Source: Gavia stellata
Taxonomy: Eukaryota > Chordata > Aves > Gaviiformes > Gaviidae
Assembly (NCBI RefSeq): GCF_030936135.1
Contig: NC_082637.1
Span: 10,429,001-10,493,000 of the forward strand
Length of the DNA: 64,000 nt
Reading direction: 5' to 3'
This document shows, piece after piece, positions 13,201-24,100 of the stretch; the first letter of the stretch is position 1, and each line of letters opens with the position of its first letter. A program made the position numbers and the translations under genes. The notes under the pieces were generated by a model, which was not told the DNA's origin, searched no databases, and saw only the letters and a list, made by a program, of their open reading frames with translations.

Positions 13201-14649
13201 TCGGTTTGCTTCTTCATCAGGGGAGGGCACCTCAAAAACTCCCTGGAGTTCCTCACAAGCACTGATCCTGGTGCAAGAGGGACTGACGGGCTCTGGGCTG
13301 CCCAGGGGATGCTGGATGACCGGTCACCCCACAGCCCTTGGACGAGTCTGGCAGCACTCCCTGGGTTTCAGCCTGGGCCACTGGCTCAGCAGATGGAGCT
13401 CCTTCCCAAGGATGCAGGCAGAGCGGCTCTCAGCGTGCAGTGGGATGCTGTGACCACTACTTGCAGCTTGGAGCAGCACATGGATACTGTGTGCAGGCTC
13501 AGGAGTCAGAGAGAGCCCTAAAATGGGGAAAATGTTGATTTTGCAGGTTTTTTCCTGCTGACTTGGGAAGGAGGAGTTTGTTCGTGTAAGAGGATGGGAG
13601 TGGGACTTTCCACTGCTTGCTTCTGCAGCAATTAGGACTGAAAGACCTGTGCAGTAAACTCTGCTTTATTCCCAGTAGTGAGAGACTGTGATCGTCTGGG
13701 TAAGGAAAAACCCCAGGTAGCATTTCTGCTCTAGACCTGGATTGGCTCCAGGGGACTTACAGCACATCAGGCTTGCACAGGGTTACCAGCTTTGCAGCAG
13801 CACTTTGTACGGGCACAGGCCAGCAGACTCTGTGCAGCCACTTTCACGTGGAGATCAGCTAAAAACTCTCCAGGCATCAGGAGCCGTGGGGAGCTGTGCA
13901 GAGACCCGCAAATCAGTATGGCTGCCAGAAATAAGCCTGCTCAGAGCAGTCTAGTGGGTGTGAGCTGGTGCAGGTCTCTCCATGCTGCTGGTGCATCCCT
14001 GCAGGATACAGCCGGAAGCCTCCCGGCAGGTCGGACTCTGCTGCTGATGTGGGGTTAATATGAACCAAACTGCTGTTTCAGCCCAAGGACCCAGATGAGA
14101 GCCCCATGGGCCAAGGGTCGAGGTAGTGAGACCAGCTATCACTGTTGCCCTCGCTGGAGCTATCAGGAATTGCTCAAAGCCCAGAGCTGGGGTGAGGGGT
14201 GCATGCCGTGCTGTGGCTAATATCCTCCCTGCTTCTGGGCACAAGCGAGCTTTGAGGTTTTTCCAGTTCTCAGGAAGAGCAGGATCGTGCACTGTGTATG
14301 GGAGGGACGCCAGCCATGCCCAGGGACATCGGTGCCCCTACCTGCACCACATGGACTGCAGAGCGTCCTTGGCAATGTCACCTCACTCTCTGCATCCATC
14401 CCCCAGCCACTTCCCCCTTGCGTTAAGCCTTGTTGGCTTTGTAGCTAATCTGTGGCAGCTCATGAGATAACCTTGGCTCTCCCTCGCTCCCCCTCCTTGC
14501 CTGCAGCGATAGCAGATACCTCTTTTCTCACGTCATCTATACATACAGAAAAAATGGTGAGCAAACCTCCCCCGGGCCCCTTTGAGCAATAAATCCCCCA
14601 TACAATGCCTGCGTGTGCCAGGCTGCTATGGGAAATGAGAGCTGATGGG

Positions 14650-15000
14650 AACTGCTTTCTTCTTTGCGTGTGTTTTCTGTTTAAAATGTCCCATTTGAAA
14701 CAGTTTAAAAGAGCTCAGTAAATGATTAATCAGTTCTTGCAGAGTTTGACAAGGCAATACTTTGTTTATGACCATGACTTATAGCTACCTATGGCGCTTT
14801 CTGCTAGAACATGTCATATACTCTCCCTATGAGCACCTGATAGCGACTCCTAAGTGTTTGATAACCTGTTATAAAAGGAATCTTAATATAGAAAACTATC
14901 CCTTTGTTTAAAGACAGAATTGTTTCCTGATGGGTTGTTTGATGAGTGATGCTCTCCCTGTATCAGAAGGCAGGTAAATGTGTTGGAAAGGTAAAAGTCT
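14650..15000. other. AT-rich unique block, possible conserved non-coding element
   Basis: An AT-rich block inside GC-richer surroundings, with homeobox-like ('aatgattaat'), GATA-like ('tgataacc') and 'atgaccatgactta' words and no repeat or reading frame I recognise. The composition and density of such words suggest an enhancer-type element, but I see no direct proof. Confidence 0.2.
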
Positions 15001-16639
15001 GAGGATTCAGGTGTCACATAGCTGGGACCTGGACCGAGGCCTGATAAACTTGTGCCACATGTGCCAAGAGATCAGTGTGGTTGCTGGGGATAGATGTGGT
15101 CTGGAGGAGGCTCTGAGGGTAGTTGTACAAAGGGGTTTAGGCACGTAGCTGCCCTTCGAGCTGGCTGACATGCATTTCCTCACATGAAACCCTTGCTTAG
15201 CTCCTGTTTAACTCTAAGAGGGTCTAAAGTCCCAGCTCATTTTCTGCATGTCGTGGTACTGGGTATGTCAATGTTTAATCTGTGCATGCTGAGGGCTGCT
15301 TAGATCCTCAGGGTGAGGAATCCTGGCTCATTTCAGAGGGAGGCCTGGGGGACTGATGGAGCCAGACCCATACCAGATCAGCATGTGATAAACCAGCCCA
15401 AATAAAATAGAACTGTGCCTGCATCCCTGGGGCATCTGGCTTTCGGGGCATGCTGGGAGCATTCAACCCATCCTTGCTTGGAAGCAGTTGCATGTTGTGT
15501 GGGTTAATTAAGTATTCACTGGAGCAGAGAGGCTTTGCAAGGACTGGTTAAATATTCATGGGGAAGGGACGCTGTGATGCCATAACCCCATGGATGGAGC
15601 AAGGATAAGGTTGGATCTGGGCTCTGGGTGACCGACGTGCACCCCTTGGAAAGAATCCTTCTCATTCCTGAGCAGTGCTCAGGCTGCTGGCTTGGGCAGT
15701 GGATGTTTAATGCTTTCATGAGACATAAGCCTTGAAGGACAGGAGTTTGTAGCTTCAGAGGCTCCCTTACCCTGGCAGGACCTATCCCGGGAATCCCAAT
15801 TTCATCCTGCTCTGCCTCCAGATGTGCCAGCACCTGCTTTTCCCACCTACTGACCACATCCCCCAGGCAGTACCTCTCCTCCATGAAGGCCAGGGCTGGG
15901 GTACCAACACAGCATCCCGCCACATCATAGGAGGGAGGAAAACCCAAAAGGCCCTGTGGACAGGACAGCTTGGCCCAGGACCCCTGACCCCCTCGTATAC
16001 TGTCTTTCTGTCACTGATCTTCCACCCCTAAGGTAAACCGACATATTTAAAGCAATTGTCTAGGAGAGAAATCACTGCATAGAAAGTTGGGAAACTTCCC
16101 ACACGTCCTTTATTCTTGTAGGAATTTTGGAGTCCTGATGTCCCTGGGTTTTTTTAACATGTTGCTGTTTAGTATTAAAAAAAAGCAGAAGTCCTGAAAA
16201 ACTTGTTTCCCTCTTCCTTTCCCTTCCTTATATTTTCACCCTGGAAAATGGTGGGGCTCATCTTGAAGGAAAGTCCTGTCTCCAGGCTGGCTGGGAGGGC
16301 AAAAGGAAGAAGGAAGAAGAGGAGGAAAGCTCTGAGGGCGGCAACCAAGGACTGACCCAGCACAAAAAAACATCTTCAAAGTGAAGAGATTGTTTTGCAA
16401 AAACCCCAGGGTTTCACTGGAAACCACTCGAGCTGGAGCCACAAAGCCCTGTCAGGAGCTGGGCCAGCACTGGGGAGGCTGCCAGGTCTGAGCGCTTTGG
16501 GGCTGGCAGAGTGCCCCGAGCACGCGTGTAACCCAACCTGCTCCCCAAAACTGTCCCCGTCCCAGATCACCATCTCTTTGGGGCAGTGACCTTCTTTCTC
16601 TCACCCCCTACCCCAGACAGGGGTCACCCAGGATGGGTT

Positions 16640-16880
16640 TTACCCGCTTTGTCTCTTTTTCGCAGCAAAGCCTCGCTCACCCTGAGAGCGCGTTACAAAA
16701 ACTAACCGAGCGGCTCATTCAGGTGGTTGGGAGGCAGATGCGATCGATCTCAAATATGGTGACCTCTGGTATTTCTAATGGCTCCCTGGGCAGCTTATCG
16801 TCTCTGTATACTTAGATACTGATGTCATGGCAGCCTGCGTAAATACGCCCGGCATGTATTGCCGGGCACGGCTCGGATGA
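16640..16880. other. CpG-retaining unique block, possible distal regulatory element
   Basis: About 1.3 kb before the plus-strand MYORG copy. It keeps many CpGs in otherwise CpG-poor DNA ('gagcgcgttac', 'accgagcggctc', 'gcgatcgatc', 'aaatacgcccggc') and holds a 'ctgatgtcatggcag' word. No reading frame or repeat explains it. It could be a regulatory element or distant promoter of that copy; this is inference from composition. Confidence 0.25.
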
Positions 16881-16969
16881 GCAAGTTGGCTCTTTTTCCT
16901 CCTCTCCATACAGGCTGCTCCTGCAAATTTTCATCCTGTCAGATCACACAGACCCCAGGATGGGGCCAG

Positions 16970-17045
16970 GGAAGCTAGGAGCCCGGTTGCACAGAGTGAG
17001 TTGCCTCGAGCCCTCTGCCTCAGTTTCCCCCGCCTGCCGTTTTTG
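16970..17045 (-). mobile_element. MIR-like fragment
   Basis: On the minus strand it reads 'gggggaaactgaggcagagg' followed by 'ggcaactcactctgtgcaa', resembling the MIR core. Short and uncertain. Confidence 0.35.
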
Positions 17046-18150
17046 TTGGCAGCAGATGCTCTTTCAGATGCTGTGAGCTGCACTGCACCAGCTGGCTTGG
17101 TGACGCTTGATGCAGCTGCGACATGTGTCATCTTGTGCGTTTCTCAGCAAAACAAGGTTTTAATGCAGTCCTGGTCTTGCAACAACTTCAGTTTAACACC
17201 CCCATCCCCAAACTCTGTACCTAAGTATCTTCCACCTCCACTGCACTATAGCAACTTTCCTGGCATAAGCCTGGGAGTTACAGAAACTGAATTAGGATAA
17301 AAAATGGAGAAGCGGAGGCAGGGAAACATCCTACTTTTCCCCTGCTCGGGCAAGAGGGGCTGTCCCAGGGTGACGTCTCCAGGATGGGCAGTAGGGCAGG
17401 CAGCTGAAGGGCTCTGCCCAGCCGACCTGGAGCCATGCAGCGCTGGCAACAAGGCGTGTGTGTATGTACCCTCACCCCATGCAGCTCAGGGAAGGAGCGA
17501 AGTGCAGGGAGATAACACATCACTTGCCGGCTGCATCCCCGGCGCGTGGTAGGGAACAGCAGACAGAGGCTGGTCGTTTCAGCATAGCATGTGTCTGCCT
17601 GCATTTGATGCAGAGAAGTTGTGACCAGTGGTAAAATTCAGCAGGGCGTATAGCTAATGTAAAAACAGATTAGCTTGTGATGTCCACCTTGTATGCTCAG
17701 GTACCAGCCCCTTTCCCTGGCCCCATTCTCCTCCAGGCTCTGCCCTGACTTTCATCCCTTCGCCCTTGCTCTGCGGGACGCAGTGAGGCTGCAGCCAAGA
17801 GAGGGTCACGGGAATCCTGGCACAGCCCTGCTCCAAAGAAGCTCAGCCCAGCTGCCAGTGGACAGGCTGCCACTGCACAGAGCAAAGCAAGCCAGAGCTG
17901 CAGAGCCAGGGAGGCTGCTGGGCTGCAAACGGGAGGAGAGGAGCTATGACTGTTATCAAGATTTAAGTGGTGGTTTTGTGTGTTTGTAACCCTCTGTTTC
18001 ATGAAATAACACTGCACGTGTGAGTGGCCAGGCTTTGGAAAGGAGACTGTGACAGCCTTCATGCAGCATCTTGGATTTTCTGTCCACCAGTTGGAGAAAA
18101 AAAATTCAGCAGGGAAGTTTCTATCCAAGCGTTGACGCTGCGAAGGAGTC

Positions 18151-20247
18151 ATGGACAGTCTGATTACCCACCGCACAGGAAAACACAGAAACGCTCAAAA
18201 GGAGGATGTCAAAGAAGCATGTTTGCCTGAAAACGTCACGCCAGTGAAGCAGAAGCCCTCCAAGGAGCTGAGGCCCATGCTCGGGGCCATCTTGCTGGGC
18301 CTCTTCCTGTTCATTGCTGCGGTGGTGGCCTGGTGCTACTACACCATGTCCCTGCGGAAGGCGGAGCGGCTCAAGACGGAGCTGATGGACCTGCGCGCAG
18401 ACGGCTTCGTCATCCGGAACCAGCACGGGGAGGTGGTCTTCCGGCTGGCCTTCCGCTCGGGCAGCCTTGACCTGGAGTCGTGCTCCAAGGAGGGCGAGAT
18501 TTTGAGCTGCACGCGGTCGGGCGGGGGGCCGCTCAACTTCTTCATCCAGACGGTGAAGCCCAAGGACACGGTCATGTGCTACCGTGTGCGCTGGGAAGAG
18601 CTGGCGGCCGGCCCGGCAGTGGAGCACACCATGTTCTGGGAGGATGCCCACTGGTACGGGGGCTCGGAGATGAGCACCCAGCACTGGCCCATCCGCCTGG
18701 CCGGCTACCAGGAGCCCGTGCCCTACGTGACAAGCGACGTCTACTCCTTCCGCGACAGCTTTGGCGGCATCCTCGAGCGCTACTGGCTCTCCTCCAAGGC
18801 AGCGGCCATCAAGATCAACGACTCCGTGCCCTTCCACCTGGGCTTCAACGCCACTGAGCGTGCCCTCTTCTTCCAGGCCCGCTACAAGGACTCCCCCTAC
18901 AAGCCCCCACCGGGGCAGCAGCCCTTCCCCGAGCTCAGCTACCGCGTCTGCGTGGGCTCCGATGTTACCTCCATCCACAAGTACATGGTGCGCCGGTACT
19001 TCAACAAGCCCTCCAAGATCCCTGCCGAGAACGCCTTCCGATATCCCATCTGGTCCACCTGGGCGCTCTACAAGAACAATATCGACCAAGATAAAGTTCT
19101 TCATTTTGCAAGAAACATTAAGAAGTACCATTTTAACTGCAGCCACATTGAAATTGATGACATGTACACGCAAGCCTATGGGGACTTTGACTTTGACCCT
19201 GTCAAGTTCCCCAATGTGACAGAGATGTTTGCAAAACTGAGGGAGGATGGGTTTAAGGTCACCCTGTGGATTCATCCCTTCATACACACAGATTCCTTCA
19301 ATTTTGGGGTGGGGATCGAGCGTCAGCTTTTCATCAAGGAGCCATCTGGGCGGCTGCCAGCCATGGTGGAGTGGTGGAATGGCATCGGGGCCATCCTGGA
19401 CTTCACCAACCCGGCAGCCCGGGACTGGTTCCAGAGCCACCTGCGTCAGCTCCGACACAAGTACGGCATCTCGTCCTTCAAGTTCGACGCGGGTGAGACC
19501 AGCTACCTGCCCAAGCAGTTCAGCACCTTCCGCCCACTCTCGGACCCCAGCATCTGGTCACGGCGCTACACGGAGATGGCCATCCCCTTCTACGAGCTGG
19601 CTGAGGTGCGGGTGGGCTACCAGTCGCAGAACATCTCCTGCTTCTTCCGCATCATTGACCGCGACTCCGTCTGGGGCTACGAGCTTGGCCTCAAGTCCCT
19701 CATCCCCACGGTGCTCACCATCAGCATGCTGGGGTACCCTTTTGTACTGCCAGATATGATTGGAGGAAACTTCCTCCCCAACAAGACAGAGGGGGCAGTG
19801 GAGATCCCCGACCGGGAGCTGTACGTGCGGTGGCTGGAGCTGTCGGCCTTCATGCCCTCCATGCAGTTCTCCATCCCGCCCTGGCTCTATGACAAGGAGG
19901 TGGTGGAGATCGCGCAGAAGTTCACAGAGCTCCACGAGTCGCTGGTGGCCCCGCTGCTGCTGGAGCTCGCTGGGGAGGTCACCGACACGGGTGACCCCAT
20001 CATCCGTCCCATCTGGTGGATCTCGCCCCGCGACGAGGCCACGCACAGGATCGACTCCCAGTTCCTCATTGGTGACACCCTCATGGTGGCCCCCGTCCTG
20101 GAGATGGGCAAGCAGGAGCGTGACGTCTACCTGCCAGCGGGCAAGTGGCGCAGCTACAAGGGGGAGTTGTTTGAGAAGACCCCCGTGCTGCTCACGGACT
20201 ATCCTGTCGACCTGGACGAAGTTGCCTATTTCCTCTGGGTTTCCTAA
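18151..20247 (+). CDS. MYORG-like family 31 glycosidase, inverted second copy
   Basis: 698 residues in one exon, intact. By family it is a type II membrane glycosidase of GH31 acting in the ER/secretory lumen; human MYORG is reported to be an alpha-galactosidase. Residues 1-43 are a short cytosolic tail, about 44-64 the single membrane anchor ([18 protein letters not shown]), the rest lumenal. The predicted nucleophile is D446 (FKFDAGE) and the acid/base D503 (IIDRDS), both present. Lumenal N-glycosylation sequons include NDS, NAT, NCS, NVT, NIS and NKT. An in-frame TGA precedes the ATG at 18151, fixing the start unless an upstream exon joins; a possible 3' splice site lies at 18089-18090 (ctgtccaccag). 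The first 29 residues are unlike the other copy and human. From residue 30 it is almost identical to the minus-strand copy except for residues 316-327, 374-383 and 532-542. Its orientation is opposite to human MYORG, so it is the probable derived duplicate. Confidence 0.95.
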   Translation: MDSLITHRTGKHRNAQKEDVKEACLPENVTPVKQKPSKELRPMLGAILLGLFLFIAAVVAWCYYTMSLRKAERLKTELMDLRADGFVIRNQHGEVVFRLAFRSGSLDLESCSKEGEILSCTRSGGGPLNFFIQTVKPKDTVMCYRVRWEELAAGPAVEHTMFWEDAHWYGGSEMSTQHWPIRLAGYQEPVPYVTSDVYSFRDSFGGILERYWLSSKAAAIKINDSVPFHLGFNATERALFFQARYKDSPYKPPPGQQPFPELSYRVCVGSDVTSIHKYMVRRYFNKPSKIPAENAFRYPIWSTWALYKNNIDQDKVLHFARNIKKYHFNCSHIEIDDMYTQAYGDFDFDPVKFPNVTEMFAKLREDGFKVTLWIHPFIHTDSFNFGVGIERQLFIKEPSGRLPAMVEWWNGIGAILDFTNPAARDWFQSHLRQLRHKYGISSFKFDAGETSYLPKQFSTFRPLSDPSIWSRRYTEMAIPFYELAEVRVGYQSQNISCFFRIIDRDSVWGYELGLKSLIPTVLTISMLGYPFVLPDMIGGNFLPNKTEGAVEIPDRELYVRWLELSAFMPSMQFSIPPWLYDKEVVEIAQKFTELHESLVAPLLLELAGEVTDTGDPIIRPIWWISPRDEATHRIDSQFLIGDTLMVAPVLEMGKQERDVYLPAGKWRSYKGELFEKTPVLLTDYPVDLDEVAYFLWVS

Positions 20248-20265
20248 CAGGCTCCTCCATCAGCT
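18236..20265 (+). repeat. Left arm of inverted repeat (MYORG duplicate)
   Basis: This 2,030-bp arm pairs with 27646-29675 on the other strand without any insertion or deletion. Identity begins at 'tcacgccagtg' in the coding region and ends with 'cagct' about 18 bases past the stop codon. Flanks on both sides are unrelated. Three short diverged patches interrupt it: about 19095-19131, 19271-19299 and 19740-19774. Confidence 0.95.
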
Positions 20266-20413
20266 ATGCAATGGTCTCAGGGATTAATGAACCAATGACT
20301 TTAATGACCTGGGCAGAGTAATAGTTTTTAAAGTCAAAATACTTCAGTATGAAATTCAAAGAGAACATTGCGACCTCTGTTTTGTGTTGCATGTGCTGTA
20401 AAATAACATACTT

Positions 20414-20419
20414 ATTAAA
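20414..20419 (+). terminator. Candidate poly(A) signal, plus-strand MYORG copy
   Basis: ATTAAA lies 167 bases after the stop codon in an AT-rich stretch. It is the first good signal downstream, but no transcript evidence is available. Confidence 0.35.
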
Positions 20420-21054
20420 ATACATTAGATGGCTGTCTTTTTATTGCAGTCTAAGTAATACAACGTATAGACACACAGTCTCTGGTCGTAATCTTTTCCC
20501 AGCAAGAAATGCCATGCACGTGTCTGGTTTATATAGGAAATTACATGGACTCCTTTGTTACCCAGTTTCACAGCTGATCCCTTGAGATATTTATAATTTC
20601 ATTTACTTAGTGGAGGAGGCAGTTGCAGCAGAGTACTTTTTTTTTTTACAAAAAGCAGTCTGTGATTATCATGAAAAGGAAGGCACCCAATTTTCTGCCT
20701 GCATGTCAGATGGGTGCTGATGCAGGAACAAGGGGAGTTTCCATTTCCCATGGCCTCAGCTATCTGAGCAAGGAGAAAGAAGCTATAGCACTTGCTATCG
20801 CTGTGGCAACCGCTTCCCACCTTTTGTTGGAAGAAATTGTTGAGAACCATGTCTGTGGTGTGGATTCAGCCAAGCCTGTAAACAGGTGGTGAAATCTCAT
20901 GGCAGTCAAGGTTAAAACTTAGCACCAAGTCATGCATGGGTTAGGACCTAATAGGATCCATTTGTGTTTTGGGACCACATTTAGAGCCAAAGAGTGCAAT
21001 CCATCAGGTCCCAGGAGAGAATTCGGCCATCATCCTCCTGAGAAAACTCAGACA

Positions 21055-21105
21055 ATTAACAACCAGCCCAAGTGCCCTTCTGCCTCAGTTTCCCCATGGA
21101 AAATA
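21055..21105 (-). mobile_element. MIR-like scrap
   Basis: The minus strand reads 'atggggaaactgaggcag', the diagnostic MIR word, followed by 'aagggcacttgggc'. Very short, so it may be chance. Confidence 0.3.
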
Positions 21106-24100
21106 TTCTCTCATGCCACAGCTGTGTTGAGGGAGATCCCTGTGCATGAGCCAGCATCCTTCTGCGCATGGAGGTGACTTCTTCTGGGTGAAGGTGTCTC
21201 AGCAGCACCTGCAGGCTTGCGGTAGGCAGGCTGGCTGTGAAATGGTCTCCACTCTTGGTCCAATCTTCTCCGTTTTTAAGCAAAGAGAAGTTTAAAGGTG
21301 ACAGGACTGAGGAGTTTAGAAGAGTCCTGGGTTATCTGGGCTGCAATGCCCCTTCCCAAAGCAAGAAGGTGACCCCAGTGCACTGCTAGTAGGCACCTGG
21401 CGGGTAAAGCTGTGCATGGCCCCAAAGCAGGAGAAAGCTCCTTTCTTTAGGGGTTTGCCCCAGAGCTGGTCCATATAAAAAATAAACAGGGGCTGGAGAA
21501 CATCACACTCACTCTAGATCTGGTTTGGTGCTCAGGTGAAGCATGTTCAAAACCGTCTCAGACCCCTCATCACTCATCAGTGGGTCCGTTGTGCCACAAG
21601 CACCCTGCGTGGTCACAGTGGCATAGCAGTGCCAAGTGAGATGAGCCAGAATATCTTCTAGGTGCCCCTGAATGCAGCTCAAGCTGCAGTAATGCTATTG
21701 CTGGTGTGGCAATGGGGAGGGAAAACCCCTCCTTTAATCTTGGGATGTGAAAGGGAAAGCAATGCTCAGTCTGGCAGCGGTATTCAGGGTTAACAGACCA
21801 CCTCTAGGTCTTTACCAAGGGCTTTCTCCCACTCCAGGATAGTGGTGTCCACTGATGTATCTCCCCCGAGGATGAGAAAGTGTTTTTGAATGCTTTCTTT
21901 CTCAGTTGGTGCTTTGAAGACCCAAGGGGTCCCCGACAATTGGGCTTGGGTCAACCAGACGGTCCCAACCAAAATTCCTTTGGCTGTTTTTGCAGCAAGA
22001 AAAAAGCTTTCTGAAAAGCTGATGCCCACGGTGCTGGGGAGAGGTGGGACAGCCAGGCTCCAGACCCCTCATACTGCACCTTTGCCCCTCTAATCAGTGT
22101 GCTCTATATGCACACACACGGCTCTGCCGCCCGCCTGCATTACAGGCTGGGGGGGAAAAAAAAGCATCACCAAGACTTTCTGCTGACTCTGCGGATGATA
22201 CGAGCTGCCTGGTCCCATTTGGCTGCAGAAATCTCTCCCCCAAATCCCCATCCCTTTCCAGCTTTCCCCCAGCACCTTTCCCTGCTGCCCAGCCGAACCG
22301 CAGGGAGCCACAGGGGACTGGTGCTGGTGGCATCCTGTGAGCAGGTGGCACCGCGGCCGTCCCTCCGCACCCTCCTCCTGCGCCGGGGCTGCGCGCTGCC
22401 AGAGGGACACCTTGTTTGCCTTGCTAAGCTTCAGTCCTGGTTGTTTTCTTGGCACTCCCAGTGCGGAGCAAGAGCTGTTTTCTGGAGGTACTGGTGACAT
22501 GGGACTCTCCCCCAGCACATTGCTCATCCCAGGCTGCCTGTTTTTTTGAAAGGGAATTTATTGCCCTTAATCTTTGATGATCACTGAGCTAAAAACCACC
22601 CAGACCTACTGGCAAAGAATAATAATAAAATAAATAAAAATACCTGCTTTTCTGTACTTGGCCTCTGGGATTTTGCATCAGCCCAGGCCATCTTTATGGC
22701 TCTCCTGGAGAGAAAGGGATCTGCAGGCTGGCAGCTCCTGCCTGGCTTCGGAGAAGCTGCGAATGAGGAGGTTGTTTTTTTCCTGAGGCTGCCAGCCTGG
22801 CCACGTGCCCAAAGGGACTCTGCTGCTGTCAGCTTGTCCTTTCACCACAGTCCTCCCCAGCCTTGGGCTCTGCCTGCCTGCCTGTTGTTTTTTTCTTACT
22901 TTTAATGAAAGCTGTGATTTTGGGCAGGGGTGCACATGCTCCCAGCCAGGATCTCATGGGTCAGCAGCCACTGCTGTGCTGTCACCCATAGGCACCTCCT
23001 TGAAATCCAATTTGAAATGAATTGGGCTTTTGCTGTAGCCCCACTGGAGTTTAGGACTTTGCCATTCATTAACATTCCTCCCTGTGCCGTACACAGCCGT
23101 GGACATGTTTTCAAGCACTGCCACTAAGCTGGAACCCAGCACAGAGCAGAACCCACTCCCTGTCCCCATGTCCCCAGCAAGCCTCATACCCCCTCCCTGT
23201 ACACAGCATCAGCTTTTGGGAGGTTGCAAACCAAAACCAAACCCAAACCCAAACCCACCGATTCCAGGGCGGACTCCTGCATTATTGAGGATTTGCTGCA
23301 AGTGCTGCAAGCTGCCAACCTGCCCCCAGGTCTCCAGCCATCGCCAGCTTCACCACCCCATGCATCAGCCAAGTCTATAGATGCCACTCACACCCAAGGG
23401 AGAAGGCAAAGGAAAAGCATTGGGAAAATGTCTTTTATTGCATAGAGAGCAAATCGAAGTCCCTCTCATTGCTCAAGCCAATGTTGGTCAGTGCTAGTGA
23501 TGGTGGCACAAGGCAGGCTGTGGTTTGTACAGTAACGATGGAAAGGGCAAGAACAACATTGTGTGGAGCAAAAGGGGTGGCGTGGGGCAAGGCAGGCTCC
23601 TAAACGAGTTTCAGACACTCCATTTCTGGCACTCCCATAGCCACAAACATCTACTCCACCACTGTCCCAGCCGTCAGCGCCATCTGGAAAGGGGGACCCC
23701 GGGGCAGTGGGGACAGCCATGGCCCAGACGGACCTTCTGGAGTGCCTGAGGGAAGCCAAAAGCAGGCTGCTCTTCTTGAGTGCCTGCAAACAGTCCAGAA
23801 GCATGTGTCCTCTGAAAGCACTGTGGACCAGCCAACCCCCTGGAATCACTGTCGATGGGTCCTTTTTGGGTGGATATCAGCAGAAATAGGGGCACGACAG
23901 TCTGGTCCCCACCCCCAGGGGTAGACACATCATTGGGGTTTGCCTGGACATGGTATTCTCCAGGCCAGCCCTAAAGCACAGCTATTTCCTTTGCTGTCAG
24001 GACCCAAGGGAGGGCGATCCATGATCCAGTAGGTCATCTCCATATCCCCATCTCCTGCCACCACTGCAAACACCAGAGTGGGGTGGCTGCCAGCTCCTCT

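Larger units (their letters stand above)
5063..16639. other. Intergenic, no gene recognised
   Basis: This 11.6-kb stretch has many short overlapping frames and none resembles a protein I know. In human the next genes past MYORG on this side are NUDT2 and KIF24; no exon of either is recognised here. Unique sequence dominates, apart from the MIR-like piece near 10.1 kb and the AT-rich block at 14.65-15.0 kb. Exons of a poorly conserved or non-coding gene cannot be excluded. Confidence 0.5.

Noticed and set aside
18121-19458. A 445-residue frame on the minus strand opposite the plus MYORG copy
   Set aside because: It is the antisense shadow of GC-rich MYORG codons, has no family resemblance, and recurs opposite the other copy only because the sequence is duplicated.
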